This document shows, piece by piece, positions 16,801-24,274 of a DNA stretch of 34,421 nt (position 1 is its first letter; each line of letters begins with the position of its first letter). Position numbers and translations under genes: made by a program. Origin of the DNA: a virus. The stretch spans positions 1 to 34,421 of IMG/VR virus record IMGVR_UViG_3300018065_001156, one strand, 5' to 3'. The notes under the pieces are model-generated. The model had not been told where the DNA came from, ran no database searches, and saw only the letters and a program-made list of their open reading frames with translations.

Positions 16801-17152
16801 ACAGGGCCAACTGTTGCTGTTCCTACTCGACCAGGCAGTCCCTAAACTGCTACCGTACCACATGAAGTATCCCGGCCTATCTACGATACGAATGAAGGAA
16901 ACGCTGGACCGCCACAAAGCGGCACTAAACCCACAAGAGGTACTGAAATCCGGTATCTTACGCCGTGTAGGGCCTCACCTCGGCGCCGGTATTCACTTGC
17001 AGGACGTTGTAGTCCTGCGGGCGAAGGCCTGGTTGGACTCCGCTGAAGAGTCTATGCAAGCCGCCATGGAAGACGCAGAAGAGGCCAGAGAGGAGGACGT
17101 CAGCGATGCCCCAGGAAACAACCTCAACTACGACTTCCCCGAAGAAGCCTAA
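13781..17152 (+). CDS. primase-helicase (CHC2 zinc finger, Toprim, P-loop ATPase)
   Basis: 1123 residues from ATG 13781 behind AGAGGGG; an ATG at 13763 is less likely. Zinc finger C52-x4-H57 with C75-x2-C78 (CYGCDTYT) is the DnaG-type CHC2 template-binding finger. A Toprim domain begins near residue 297 (IYLLEGEIDALS), with GFMVGDSLAAKGEG about 50 residues later. A P-loop ATPase follows: Walker A GDTHSGKS (about 729-736), Walker B LVICIDEFES (about 776-785), then TTRTRGRPDGSYYETPLKCP and a sensor-like IFSAIQGAERP with a possible arginine finger (LNRM). This order gives primer synthesis and unwinding in one chain, as in T7 gp4 and phage primase/D5-like proteins, though the ATPase does not look like DnaB. 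The C-terminus is acidic. It overlaps the DNA polymerase start by 47 bp. Confidence 0.87.
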   Translation: MAKQKPRNKVTRQQLRKIWKRLGYQNWLDILNTHKRNHNFVPAGQGILKGLCINPEHDDSVPSFFLNVEKGFVKCYGCDTYTSNPLTVLSWILDLPDSEALQQIQDKYGINFLPTKALAELEEQRLNSKIKEEIYQTTHQMMCDGIADPTKNENAFAVKGVDWLVNDRKIPKDTLHLLPIGVMPELARLQGAVFDRYNVKKAAWQNGPQDKPEPVDLTTPVFNYLKDYIKGSTFIGGILFPLHANIREIGRIKLRAARSKEFLFIDDPFEDSLGLFGLGWEQYKIFQDAKSKVDFIYLLEGEIDALSLMSRFMQQHGKALYPVVSVGGKSGAPYIEPALSASGISRGFMVGDSLAAKGEGVVEEWMKQVTDLHVRIFNGWDKLQSTDDIDEAVIMLGEKAVTKVLYNKFDDNFTTPSQWAYTRADREMAAIDEHDYRALMETAANHGTYLNNKIECEHYAEQIATAYNINSDILKREISTRENTEDGFILRCTDALKSILFPVSTDLVRGQRILILYDKVRKRFNNIRLDSPQSLSQELAPIVGTLYDFVNDKVGYPTFLQMPGEDGLVRESVDKKLKFYLKEAVQNMAQGSPDALTTFKYKQGYHVINTPNLEQREYIVCGPDVIRLDRTEKDVTYTELEGPSDEGVLFDIGFKSMVRTPWYPRGMTTDVLNRHKNTDLRNLYETLYTLYSSAFNFKHHEVTSKLLASLMMVLPIMDVFERPLLMFITGDTHSGKSHLAATFAGVSYKKMQILYAGHGTEDFTAASVASMADSSSLVICIDEFESSDPTKRDNARRIFEMFRSLIGGATTRTRGRPDGSYYETPLKCPVIFSAIQGAERPQDLNRMLHIEMHKIEGKMSPLNVLHKEIGIDKLRKLRQGVNLGMYPHALELAQLEQDIIGNFQELQAELPFDVEWRMASSLFSPLAVMRHIGLDWKGFFKEYVQTNEALITRASTISESETYLNAMLRHAAIHQRDLPPVSVAQLLNSPERRPEINTASCGVYYDEQGQLLLFLLDQAVPKLLPYHMKYPGLSTIRMKETLDRHKAALNPQEVLKSGILRRVGPHLGAGIHLQDVVVLRAKAWLDSAEESMQAAMEDAEEAREEDVSDAPGNNLNYDFPEEA

Positions 17153-20150
17153 ACCGTTACAATGTAATCTCTGCCAGGAGAACACAGCGTGGAAAGGACC
17201 GCTGTGCCAGAAATGTCGTCTTTTTAAACAAAAGCACTACGCAGAAGGAACCGGGGATACCGAGAATGTCGCCTATTTCTGTGTCGCTGAGTGGCCGGAC
17301 CTACGAGGGCCTTCCGGCAATGTGACCAGTCATCAAACGTGGGCCTATGACGCGGAGAAGATGATTAAGGACGCGTTTCTCGACGCGAAGAGCCGCATAA
17401 AGAACTACGCTAAAGTTCGTGGGCGGTACACGTTCGCAATACATTGTGATGTTAATACGAACACGGACTCACAAGCGGACAAAAAGCCCACGAAGAAGAC
17501 GATGGACTATTGCTACCCACTCCTCAAAAAAGAACTGTTAACCTACGCCCGCAAGGATAAGCCGATAATGGTTTTCGCGGCGGGGCCTCTCGCGCTTAAA
17601 GCGCTGGGTTTCAAGTTCCGAAAATACGCTAACGTCCAAGGCAAGTTCCTGGAAACCACGATAGACGGTCGGCGGGTGGTTGCATTCCCGTCAATGTCGA
17701 AGCGTCAACTCTTAACCAAATCCGGATTCGTTGAAGTAATGCAACGGCATGTCGACCAATTCCTCTCTACCGTTTACGGGCTGGATAAAAACATCCCGGT
17801 ACAAACGGAGGTGCCTTTTGAAACACTCATCAAACAATACGTCTTTCCGAAAACACTGAAAGAAGTTCGTGAACTGGTAGAGATGGTTGTCGACTTCTCA
17901 TTCGACGGTGCTCCTGCGCACAAACACCCTATCGCATTGGACACAGAGACGAACACCGTCAACCCTCACCGTGAAAAACTGAAGCTACTGAACCTGGTTG
18001 TTGCGTGGGCTCCAGGGAAGGCCGCTGCGATTCCGGTTGAACACCCGGAATCTCCCTGGACGTTGGACGAGGTGTATCCGTGTATTGCACCGCTGTTGAA
18101 GTGTCGCAAGCCAAAGGTATTTCACAATGGACAATTCGATATCAAAGTACTGAAACAGAAAGGCTGGTCTGTAAACAATTACGGCTGGGATACGATGCTA
18201 GTCGAGCATTTACTGGCCGAGGACAAGCGCGGCTTCTATAGCCTGAAAGCTATGACCAAAATGATGCTCCCGCAATACGCGGGATACGAGGACCAGCTAC
18301 AGGAGATAAAAGCACGCATAGATAAGGAGGTGCCGAAAGACGATAAAGAAGAAACGGAAAAAACAAAACCCAAGGAAGCGCTGAAGGGTGCTGAGAAGAA
18401 GCTGGCGGAGGACGATGGGTATATCAGCATCCCACTAAAGGTGTTGAACGAATACGCCGCTATCGACGCCGATGTCACGCGGCAGTTGTTTGACCAGCAG
18501 TGGGTTAGGATACGAGACGAAAACAACACCCTGAACTACGCCAGAAAAACGTTGCGGAGAAATCGTCACGAGGATTTCCAAAACGCAGCGAAGCCCGGAA
18601 TTGGCGTACCTAACCCCACCACGAACCTGTTGTGGAACCTGGTTATACCTGCGACAAAGGCACTAGCCAACATGGAGCTACGAGGGATGCGTGTCGACCG
18701 TGAATACGCTGAAGAGCTCAACACGGCGATGACTAAATCCATCATGATATTACGTAATGAGTTATACCTCATGACGCCGCAGGGGCTTTTTGAAGGCGAG
18801 GACTTCAATCCGAACAGCTCACCACATCTTCGACGCGTGTTATTTGGCAGTGGTTACCACCACCCGGACGACTCGCGACGCGTTATTACATACACACACT
18901 TATTGGACAGCGACAGCATCGCCAAAACACCAACGGGGCAAATCTCTACTAACAAGAATTTCTTGCGGTACCTTGTCCAGCAACACGAGTGTGCGTTCTC
19001 TAAAGTACTCTTGAAATACCGCGCGTTGGTTAAGGCGCAGTCTACGTTTATCAACAATATACAGGCGCTCAGTAAGGAAGATGGCCGAATGCATACGTCG
19101 TTTCACGTCGTAGGTACCGCAACTGGCCGGCTATCGTCATCCAATGAGAATATGCAGAACATCCCCAAATTCATCGGCGAACACAACATCAAAAAGATAT
19201 TCATCCCAACAGACCCGGAGAATCAAATTATCGTAAACGCGGATGCCAAAGCCGCTGAGGTGCGTGTGTACGCGGCCTACAGTAGGGACAAAAACCTGAT
19301 ACAGGCATTGAACGAGGGCCTGGACCCGCACAGCTTCTTTGCCTCGAAGGTTTATGACCCGTCCGTGGTGCTCTCCGGCGTCCCCCAATCGGAACAGAAG
19401 AATACGCTGTCGCTCATAGGAATTGACGAGAACCACGCGTGGAACTACAGCGATTTCCAGAATCGCTACACATTCAAGAAAACGGATGGCCCGTATTACC
19501 GCCAACTGGACAAGCTGCGGACCAACATCAAGCGCGTGGTCTTTGGTATTCTGTATGGCGCAGGTAAACGGAAGATAGCAGAGACCGCTGGAATCCCTCT
19601 GGAGCAGGCACAGGCTATCATCGACGTACTGTTCCGTATGTTCCCGACGATTCCTAGATACATGCGCACCACCAAAGACCAAATACATCTCCTGGGTGTT
19701 GTTGAAACCTTCCTCGGCAGACGCCGCCGATTCATGATAAAGAACATGACGCAGTACCTGAAAGCGAAAGCCGAGCGTCAATCCGTTAATTTCAAAATCC
19801 AAAGTACATCGTCGGACATTGTGCTTGGTGTCCTCACCGACATCGATGGCCCGCTACGTGACCTGGAATCGCGGTTGCTCATCACCGTTCATGACTCCGT
19901 CGTCTTTGAGACCCCGAAGAAATATGCGGGGCAACTTTCCGACTTCATGGAAGAGTATGGCGTACGGCGCGTTGCGGAGAAGTACCCATGGCTTCCTGTC
20001 CCGTTTAAATGGGACGTAGAGGTGGGGCCGTCATACGGGGAACTCCAGGATGTTGACGATTACCTCAAAGACCACCCCCGCATCATCGAAGAAGGTGATG
20101 ATTACATAGACATGGACATCCGTCAGGACTTAGCAAATTTAGGCGGATAA
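17106..20150 (+). CDS. family A DNA polymerase with UDG-like N-terminal domain and 3'-5' exonuclease
   Basis: 1014 residues. A zinc finger (C20, C23, C34, C37) precedes a region of about 55-235 resembling a family 4/5 uracil-DNA glycosylase: CVAEWPDLRGPSG (GEAPG-like), then PIMVFAAGPLALKALG, then VVAFPSMSKRQLL where the usual catalytic His is absent. The exonuclease has IALDTETNTVNP (about 276), FHNGQFDIKVL and EYAAIDADVT. Polymerase motif A is NADAKAAEVRV (about 710, catalytic Asp and steric-gate Glu kept), motif B is RTNIKRVVFGILYGAG (about 803), and motif C is ITVHDSVVF (about 926) with HDS in place of HDE. A UDG-PolA fusion is known in SPO1-type phages, several of which use modified bases. 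ATG follows GAGGAGG. It is the replicative polymerase of this phage by context. Confidence 0.93.
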   Translation: MPQETTSTTTSPKKPKPLQCNLCQENTAWKGPLCQKCRLFKQKHYAEGTGDTENVAYFCVAEWPDLRGPSGNVTSHQTWAYDAEKMIKDAFLDAKSRIKNYAKVRGRYTFAIHCDVNTNTDSQADKKPTKKTMDYCYPLLKKELLTYARKDKPIMVFAAGPLALKALGFKFRKYANVQGKFLETTIDGRRVVAFPSMSKRQLLTKSGFVEVMQRHVDQFLSTVYGLDKNIPVQTEVPFETLIKQYVFPKTLKEVRELVEMVVDFSFDGAPAHKHPIALDTETNTVNPHREKLKLLNLVVAWAPGKAAAIPVEHPESPWTLDEVYPCIAPLLKCRKPKVFHNGQFDIKVLKQKGWSVNNYGWDTMLVEHLLAEDKRGFYSLKAMTKMMLPQYAGYEDQLQEIKARIDKEVPKDDKEETEKTKPKEALKGAEKKLAEDDGYISIPLKVLNEYAAIDADVTRQLFDQQWVRIRDENNTLNYARKTLRRNRHEDFQNAAKPGIGVPNPTTNLLWNLVIPATKALANMELRGMRVDREYAEELNTAMTKSIMILRNELYLMTPQGLFEGEDFNPNSSPHLRRVLFGSGYHHPDDSRRVITYTHLLDSDSIAKTPTGQISTNKNFLRYLVQQHECAFSKVLLKYRALVKAQSTFINNIQALSKEDGRMHTSFHVVGTATGRLSSSNENMQNIPKFIGEHNIKKIFIPTDPENQIIVNADAKAAEVRVYAAYSRDKNLIQALNEGLDPHSFFASKVYDPSVVLSGVPQSEQKNTLSLIGIDENHAWNYSDFQNRYTFKKTDGPYYRQLDKLRTNIKRVVFGILYGAGKRKIAETAGIPLEQAQAIIDVLFRMFPTIPRYMRTTKDQIHLLGVVETFLGRRRRFMIKNMTQYLKAKAERQSVNFKIQSTSSDIVLGVLTDIDGPLRDLESRLLITVHDSVVFETPKKYAGQLSDFMEEYGVRRVAEKYPWLPVPFKWDVEVGPSYGELQDVDDYLKDHPRIIEEGDDYIDMDIRQDLANLGG

Positions 20151-20654
20151 GCAGGTAAAAGAAGCTGTACTGGCATCCTTTAACTGTGAGGATAGGGAAA
20201 GCAACTTTCCCGTGCGTAATGCAGTGTGCGCTATAGACTCAGGAGACAAGCCCATGTCGCCAAAAGCGCTGGTGTTTCACACCGTCGCTGTTCGCCAACA
20301 TGGACAAGTCACCGTGAATCAAGCAGTACGGCTCGTTATGGTCATGCAGGGCTGCGCCTGGAGACTTCGCTTCCAGAGCGCGGCCCGTGCAGACAATACG
20401 AAGATAGCAGTACGTCATCCGGTGATATCTTTCGGCCCGGGGGCTCAAACGCCTGTTTGTGCCCGTCGGGCCTCAGATATCAACGGAAAGAAAGCAGTAC
20501 GAAAAATTTCTGTTGGCGCTTCTCTTCTGTTGGGTGCAGGGGACGTTACGTCCCTGAAAGAATTCGAACAACAGCATGCGACGCAATCCTGCGGCGCATT
20601 AAGGCCGTCTTTCCGCCACATGGCGCGGAAATACGCCACGTTTAGCAACAGAGA
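20151..20654 (+). ncRNA. candidate large structured non-coding RNA, family not assigned
   Basis: This 504-nt stretch is the only long gap in the window and is filled with nested helices in order. ATCCT/AGGAT pairs 20175-20179 with 20089+100 (20189-20193); GGGAAAG/CTTTCCC pairs 20195-20201 with 20205-20211. A rod runs from CCATGT (20252) to ACATGG (20303). A roughly 20-bp stem spans 20346-20390. A stem of about 23 bp spans 20423-20482, and 20527-20574 holds a CAGGG/CCCTG hairpin inside CTGTTG/CAACAG. A TGCG/CGCA hairpin spans 20577-20598 and a 7-bp TTTCCGC/GCGGAAA hairpin spans 20610-20631. Two G-T pairs inside otherwise perfect stems (20353-20382, 20270-20284) would be mismatches on the other strand, favouring a plus-strand transcript that continues from the polymerase operon. 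Size and complexity recall phage-borne RNAs such as GOLLD or ROOL, but I cannot assign a family. An open frame with an AGGAG site (ATG 20254 to 20664) exists; its very basic, irregular product and the stem density argue against it. Confidence 0.75.
20322..20501 (+). repeat. three copies of AGCAGTACG inside the structured RNA
   Basis: The nonamer occurs at 20322-20330, 20406-20414 and 20493-20501, spaced 84 and 87 nt. Copies one and two each open a module consisting of a long hairpin, and copy three opens the last multi-hairpin part. GTACTG at 20167-20172 is complementary to CAGTAC in each copy, so alternative long-range pairings are possible. All copies fall in the same reading frame (Ala-Val-Arg), which keeps a protein explanation formally open. 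Confidence 0.7.
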
Positions 20655-22265
20655 TTACTGGTAAAATTTCAGGTCGTTCTGGGTTATCTTGAAGGCAATC
20701 CAACCGAACAGACCTGCGTGGAGGCAGTCATCCGGTTTCTGGGGTGAGTGCCTCCACACTTTTTTACCCGTAGTGGTTATCTCTTCGTACTCGTTAAGCA
20801 TGTCGTCGATGGCTATCTTCGACTCTTCCGCGTTCAAGAACTCTACACCTTTATTTTTCAAAAACATGAAGTAGTTGTCGATGAGGGTTGTGCGGTCAGC
20901 GGTAAACCGGTCTTTCTTATTCCACTTCAAGGCCTCTACTTGCGAGCCGTACTGTACTTGGTGCACCCGATGGTGTCCAAGAACGGTACGTAGCTGATTA
21001 TTCGCCGTATGCCCCTCACCGGCATCTCCCACCACCATCTCCACACGGTAATTGGTGCATATCTGACCAATCTTATCGATGATGTGTATCGGATTTACCC
21101 CGGGAAAAACTTTGTAGAACATGCACACAAGTTTCTGTCTTTCCCGGTGCCATCCCCATATCCACAACACGGTTCGAGAAATGCCGGTAGTCCCGCCACC
21201 CGACCAGTCTATTCCCGCCACCGTCATGCTGATACCTTGCATGGTATTCCCATCCGGGGCCTCGCGCCCTTCACGCGATGTACACAGCGATTCCAATTCC
21301 TCCTTCGAAATCATCCGCGTTCCTATAGCATCAGAAACGCCAAGAACCTCATTACGAAAAACAGAGATAGGGCTCTCTTCATACTTTCTAACGATACGCC
21401 GCCAACGTCTGCGCGCAATATCCATAATCTCATTACTGTTGGTGTACTGCATAGCCAGAGGGACGTTGAAGGGCATGATAACCTGGCTGAAATGAAAACC
21501 CTTTAACATCATATCGGCGTCGTCTTTGTCTGCCGGCGGATTAATATCAATCCATTGTCCTGTGAAAGGATTAAGGTACGCGCCACATTTCACACAGACG
21601 GGGCCGTCTTTGCCGATAGACTTTTCACTGTCCACATACTGGTGCACACCACAAGCGCCGCACTTCATCACCCACTCGGTCTGTGTGCTGATTTCCCAAA
21701 GGTACTGGATGGTATTTTCCATCGTTTTTGGGGTACCAGCATATGTTTCGTATTGATAATCGGATTGGGCGAGAGTCTCATTGCCGACCGTAATAATGGG
21801 GTCGAACAACATGTCTTGTACTTCATCGTACATATTGCGGTCCGTAGAGGGACCCCGCAAACGGTCCGCTGCATCGCTACCGTACGTGAATAGCATTTCC
21901 GAGCCGTTGGTGAACTGCTTGTGAAACACACGGTCTGACAAGTCCGGGTCCAAAAAACGCTTGTTGATAACCGGGGAATAGCGCATCGTCTTGTTGACGC
22001 GAGTATTTGAAAACCGTACGGTTTGCTCCTTAGTTGGACTTACGAACATTGTTGAAAAGTGCGGTATCACACTGCATTCGATAATGGAGAAATTACTACA
22101 GGTCGTGCTCTTAGCGACTTGGCGGCCTGTTTTTAATAGTGTGCGTTGGAACTGGCAATCGTAAATATCACGATGCATGGGCCAGTCCTTCAGGGAGAAC
22201 TTTTTGCCATCTAAACGAAGCCACGCTTCTGCGACTACACTCAAAGTTGCAGATATCTTAGCCAT
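20655..22265 (-). CDS. terminase large subunit with inserted zinc ribbon
   Basis: 536 residues from ATG 22265; a longer frame to 22334 would overlap the MoxR gene. ATPase: Walker A GRQVAKST (47-54) and Walker B MYDEVQ (145-150), with AGTPKTMENT as coupling-like motif. Zinc ribbon C202-x2-C205 and C224-x2-C227 lies between the ATPase and nuclease. RNase H-like nuclease: D353 in AGIDWSGG, D414 in VVGDAGEGH, and DD at 512-513 in KPDDCLHAGLFGW. This is the motor that packages and cuts the genome. No small subunit is recognisable next to it, and the portal gene is 16 kb away, which is unusual. It converges on the structured RNA at 20151-20654. Confidence 0.95.
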   Translation of the reverse strand: MAKISATLSVVAEAWLRLDGKKFSLKDWPMHRDIYDCQFQRTLLKTGRQVAKSTTCSNFSIIECSVIPHFSTMFVSPTKEQTVRFSNTRVNKTMRYSPVINKRFLDPDLSDRVFHKQFTNGSEMLFTYGSDAADRLRGPSTDRNMYDEVQDMLFDPIITVGNETLAQSDYQYETYAGTPKTMENTIQYLWEISTQTEWVMKCGACGVHQYVDSEKSIGKDGPVCVKCGAYLNPFTGQWIDINPPADKDDADMMLKGFHFSQVIMPFNVPLAMQYTNSNEIMDIARRRWRRIVRKYEESPISVFRNEVLGVSDAIGTRMISKEELESLCTSREGREAPDGNTMQGISMTVAGIDWSGGGTTGISRTVLWIWGWHRERQKLVCMFYKVFPGVNPIHIIDKIGQICTNYRVEMVVGDAGEGHTANNQLRTVLGHHRVHQVQYGSQVEALKWNKKDRFTADRTTLIDNYFMFLKNKGVEFLNAEESKIAIDDMLNEYEEITTTGKKVWRHSPQKPDDCLHAGLFGWIAFKITQNDLKFYQ

Positions 22266-22299
22266 ACACCCACTATAAAAGGAAAAAGGAGGAGAAGCA
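22266..22299. promoter_or_regulatory. 34-bp divergent promoter region, terminase / MoxR ATPase
   Basis: Plus strand: TATAAAA (22274-22280) lies 19 nt before the ATG, followed by AAGGAGGAG as ribosome binding site. No -35 box at standard spacing is visible. The terminase side has only a weak GTGGGTG as ribosome binding site, and its promoter must overlap the 5' end of the MoxR gene. Confidence 0.35.
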
Positions 22300-23526
22300 A
22301 TGTCATCCAACAAAGCCGAAGAAGGCAAACTCAACTACGTGGACCGCTACGACATGGCGCACGTGAGTTTATCCGAAGCCAAGGAGCAGGTCATCCTGCA
22401 AATCAAAAGTGGCCAGACGAGAGGCTGTCCGCTTTTCGTCGGAGAAAGCGGCATCGGAAAGACGCAGATTTGGAGCTCAATCGCAAAAGAGACCGGAATG
22501 GGTCTCACCGCCATCCACACCGCCCACTACGGACTCATGGGCGCCGGCATTCCCGTGCCGACCGAGAAGGAGTTCTTCGATATCGCCCTGCCGTCCATCT
22601 TTCCGTCAAACGGAACCAAACGCATCATCCTTTTCGATGAAATCAATCGCGGAGCAAAGTACGTGGTCAACATGTTCTTCACGCTCATGGAAGACCAGAA
22701 GATATTCAACTACACGCTCCCGGAAGGCTGCATCGTCGCCGCAACCATGAATCCCTCCACCGGCCAGTACTCCGTTACGGAACTCGAAAACGAAGTCGCT
22801 TTCCGGCGTAGGATGAAGTGGTTCTTCATCAGTCCCGACTTCAAGGGCTGGCTGAAGCACGCGGAAACCGAGGCCTTTCACGCCAACTCCCGAGGCGTCG
22901 CAAAGGACAAACCCTGTCATCCCGCCGTGCTGTCCTATTACCGCGCCAAACCGAAGAACATCTACGATGTAAAAGCGAAGGACGAAGGGAAGCTCTTCTG
23001 TTGTCCGGCGTCCATCGAAACCGTTTCCGAGGACGTTTACAACATGGAAGCCCACGAAATCCCCATCCACGGTGAGTTCGCTTTGAATCGTATCGGGTCC
23101 ACCATCGGCATGGCCATGGCAGCGGAAGTCATCGCGCACCTGAAGGACAGCTCCGTCACCCTCAGCGCGGATGATGTTCTGACGAACTTCAAGAAGGTGA
23201 AGCGTGCCATCAAGAACATGGTGAAAAACTCCATGCACGAGCAGCTGATGGACCTCAGCCTGAACGTCATGAAACTGCTGTTCGCGACCACCCCGGACAT
23301 CGATAAAACGTCACAGAACTTCATCCTGTTCTGCGACGCGTTGCCACTGGAGCTGTCGTCCAACATGCTCTTCGGTATGAAGAAAATTGCCCAGGAGAAC
23401 CAGGCCGAAAAGTACATGTACGACTTCCTGGATGAGCTTCAGGAAGATGACAAATGGATTAATCTACAGACTCGGATTGACAAGGATTATCGGTCAATCG
23501 ACGAGAGTCTCAAGAAAGGGGATTGA
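22300..23526 (+). CDS. MoxR-family AAA+ ATPase
   Basis: 408 residues behind AAGGAGGAG. Walker A GESGIGKT (48-55), an IPVPTEK loop, Walker B IILFDEIN (109-116), sensor 1 IVAATMNPS (about 145-153) and an Arg-finger region with FRRRMKW are the MoxR/RavA order, followed by a helical lid. MoxR ATPases act as chaperones on metal-loaded or vWA-domain partners. A vWA/metallopeptidase protein of the expected partner type is encoded at 25338-26864, separated only by two genes on the other strand. Its codon usage is more GC-rich (many GCC, CTC, ATC) than the neighbouring terminase. The 3' end overlaps the convergent gene by 17 bp. Confidence 0.9.
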   Translation: MSSNKAEEGKLNYVDRYDMAHVSLSEAKEQVILQIKSGQTRGCPLFVGESGIGKTQIWSSIAKETGMGLTAIHTAHYGLMGAGIPVPTEKEFFDIALPSIFPSNGTKRIILFDEINRGAKYVVNMFFTLMEDQKIFNYTLPEGCIVAATMNPSTGQYSVTELENEVAFRRRMKWFFISPDFKGWLKHAETEAFHANSRGVAKDKPCHPAVLSYYRAKPKNIYDVKAKDEGKLFCCPASIETVSEDVYNMEAHEIPIHGEFALNRIGSTIGMAMAAEVIAHLKDSSVTLSADDVLTNFKKVKRAIKNMVKNSMHEQLMDLSLNVMKLLFATTPDIDKTSQNFILFCDALPLELSSNMLFGMKKIAQENQAEKYMYDFLDELQEDDKWINLQTRIDKDYRSIDESLKKGD

Positions 23527-24274
23527 CGCCCTTCTCCAAGGAGAGCACGTCATTGGCCATGCTCTCCGCCTGTCCTGTGGTGTAGTCGTAACAGGAAGCT
23601 AGCTTGGCTAGCTGGACATTCTGGGGGTCCTCCGGGAACGAGCGTTCCTGGAGGGCCTCCTTGTCGAGGTGCTCCCACGCTTTTTTCACGGTAGCGGCGA
23701 ATGCGTGCTTGTCTTCCGGGAGCATTTTCAGGAGGTTCTCAGCTGCGAATGTGATGTACGGCGGCGGATAGATATACCCCGCACGTTTCAAGCACACGGC
23801 GACATATTGCTGTACGTCCTCGTCGAACTCCGGAACCTCCTGCTCCTCGGGGTCCATACCTCGAATCAGGGACGCCTCGTACGTCGCCCAGGACATGTGT
23901 GCAGGATGGCACTCCTGGAGCGCCTCAGGGTCATACAGCTCCCCATTGAAGGACTGTACCGTACGCTGAAAGACCAGATTGTCCCAGTAGAAGGCCGGGT
24001 TCCTGATAAGCGTTATGGCGCCCTGCAGCTTGTCTCGCGCCTCCACAGGGAGGTCTATGCCGTCTTTCTCCAGGGTGAGCCAGATAGTCTCAGGCTCCCA
24101 ATACAGAAGCTCTATGCCGTAGAGATTACGAGACGCCATCAACAGAACCGTTGCACTACGTCCATCGGATTCCAATAGAAATCCCCGGGCTACCTGCTCC
24201 CGTGACGCGGTTTTTACACTGTAATTCTGTAGTTGCGGCACAACGTCCGCAAATCTGGCCAAGCTCTGAAGCAT
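23510..24274 (-). CDS. hypothetical protein, coupled to 336-residue neighbour
   Basis: 254 residues, unrecognised. The ATG directly follows the TAA of the upstream gene (TAAATG), so the pair is translationally coupled. Composition is ordinary and soluble: LLMASRNLYGIELLYW, a Pro/Tyr-rich YIYPPPYITF stretch and acidic helices at the C-terminus. No signal, membrane segment or catalytic motif seen. A morphogenesis or tail-associated role is possible from the strand shared with terminase and portal, but unsupported. Confidence 0.75.
   Translation of the reverse strand: MLQSLARFADVVPQLQNYSVKTASREQVARGFLLESDGRSATVLLMASRNLYGIELLYWEPETIWLTLEKDGIDLPVEARDKLQGAITLIRNPAFYWDNLVFQRTVQSFNGELYDPEALQECHPAHMSWATYEASLIRGMDPEEQEVPEFDEDVQQYVAVCLKRAGYIYPPPYITFAAENLLKMLPEDKHAFAATVKKAWEHLDKEALQERSFPEDPQNVQLAKLASCYDYTTGQAESMANDVLSLEKGVNPLS

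Noticed and set aside
20254-20664. 136-codon plus-strand frame with AGGAG before ATG 20254, and a second open frame 20226-20645
   Set aside because: Products are very basic, poor in acidic residues and motif-free, and the DNA is dominated by nested inverted repeats; kept as the main alternative to the RNA interpretation.
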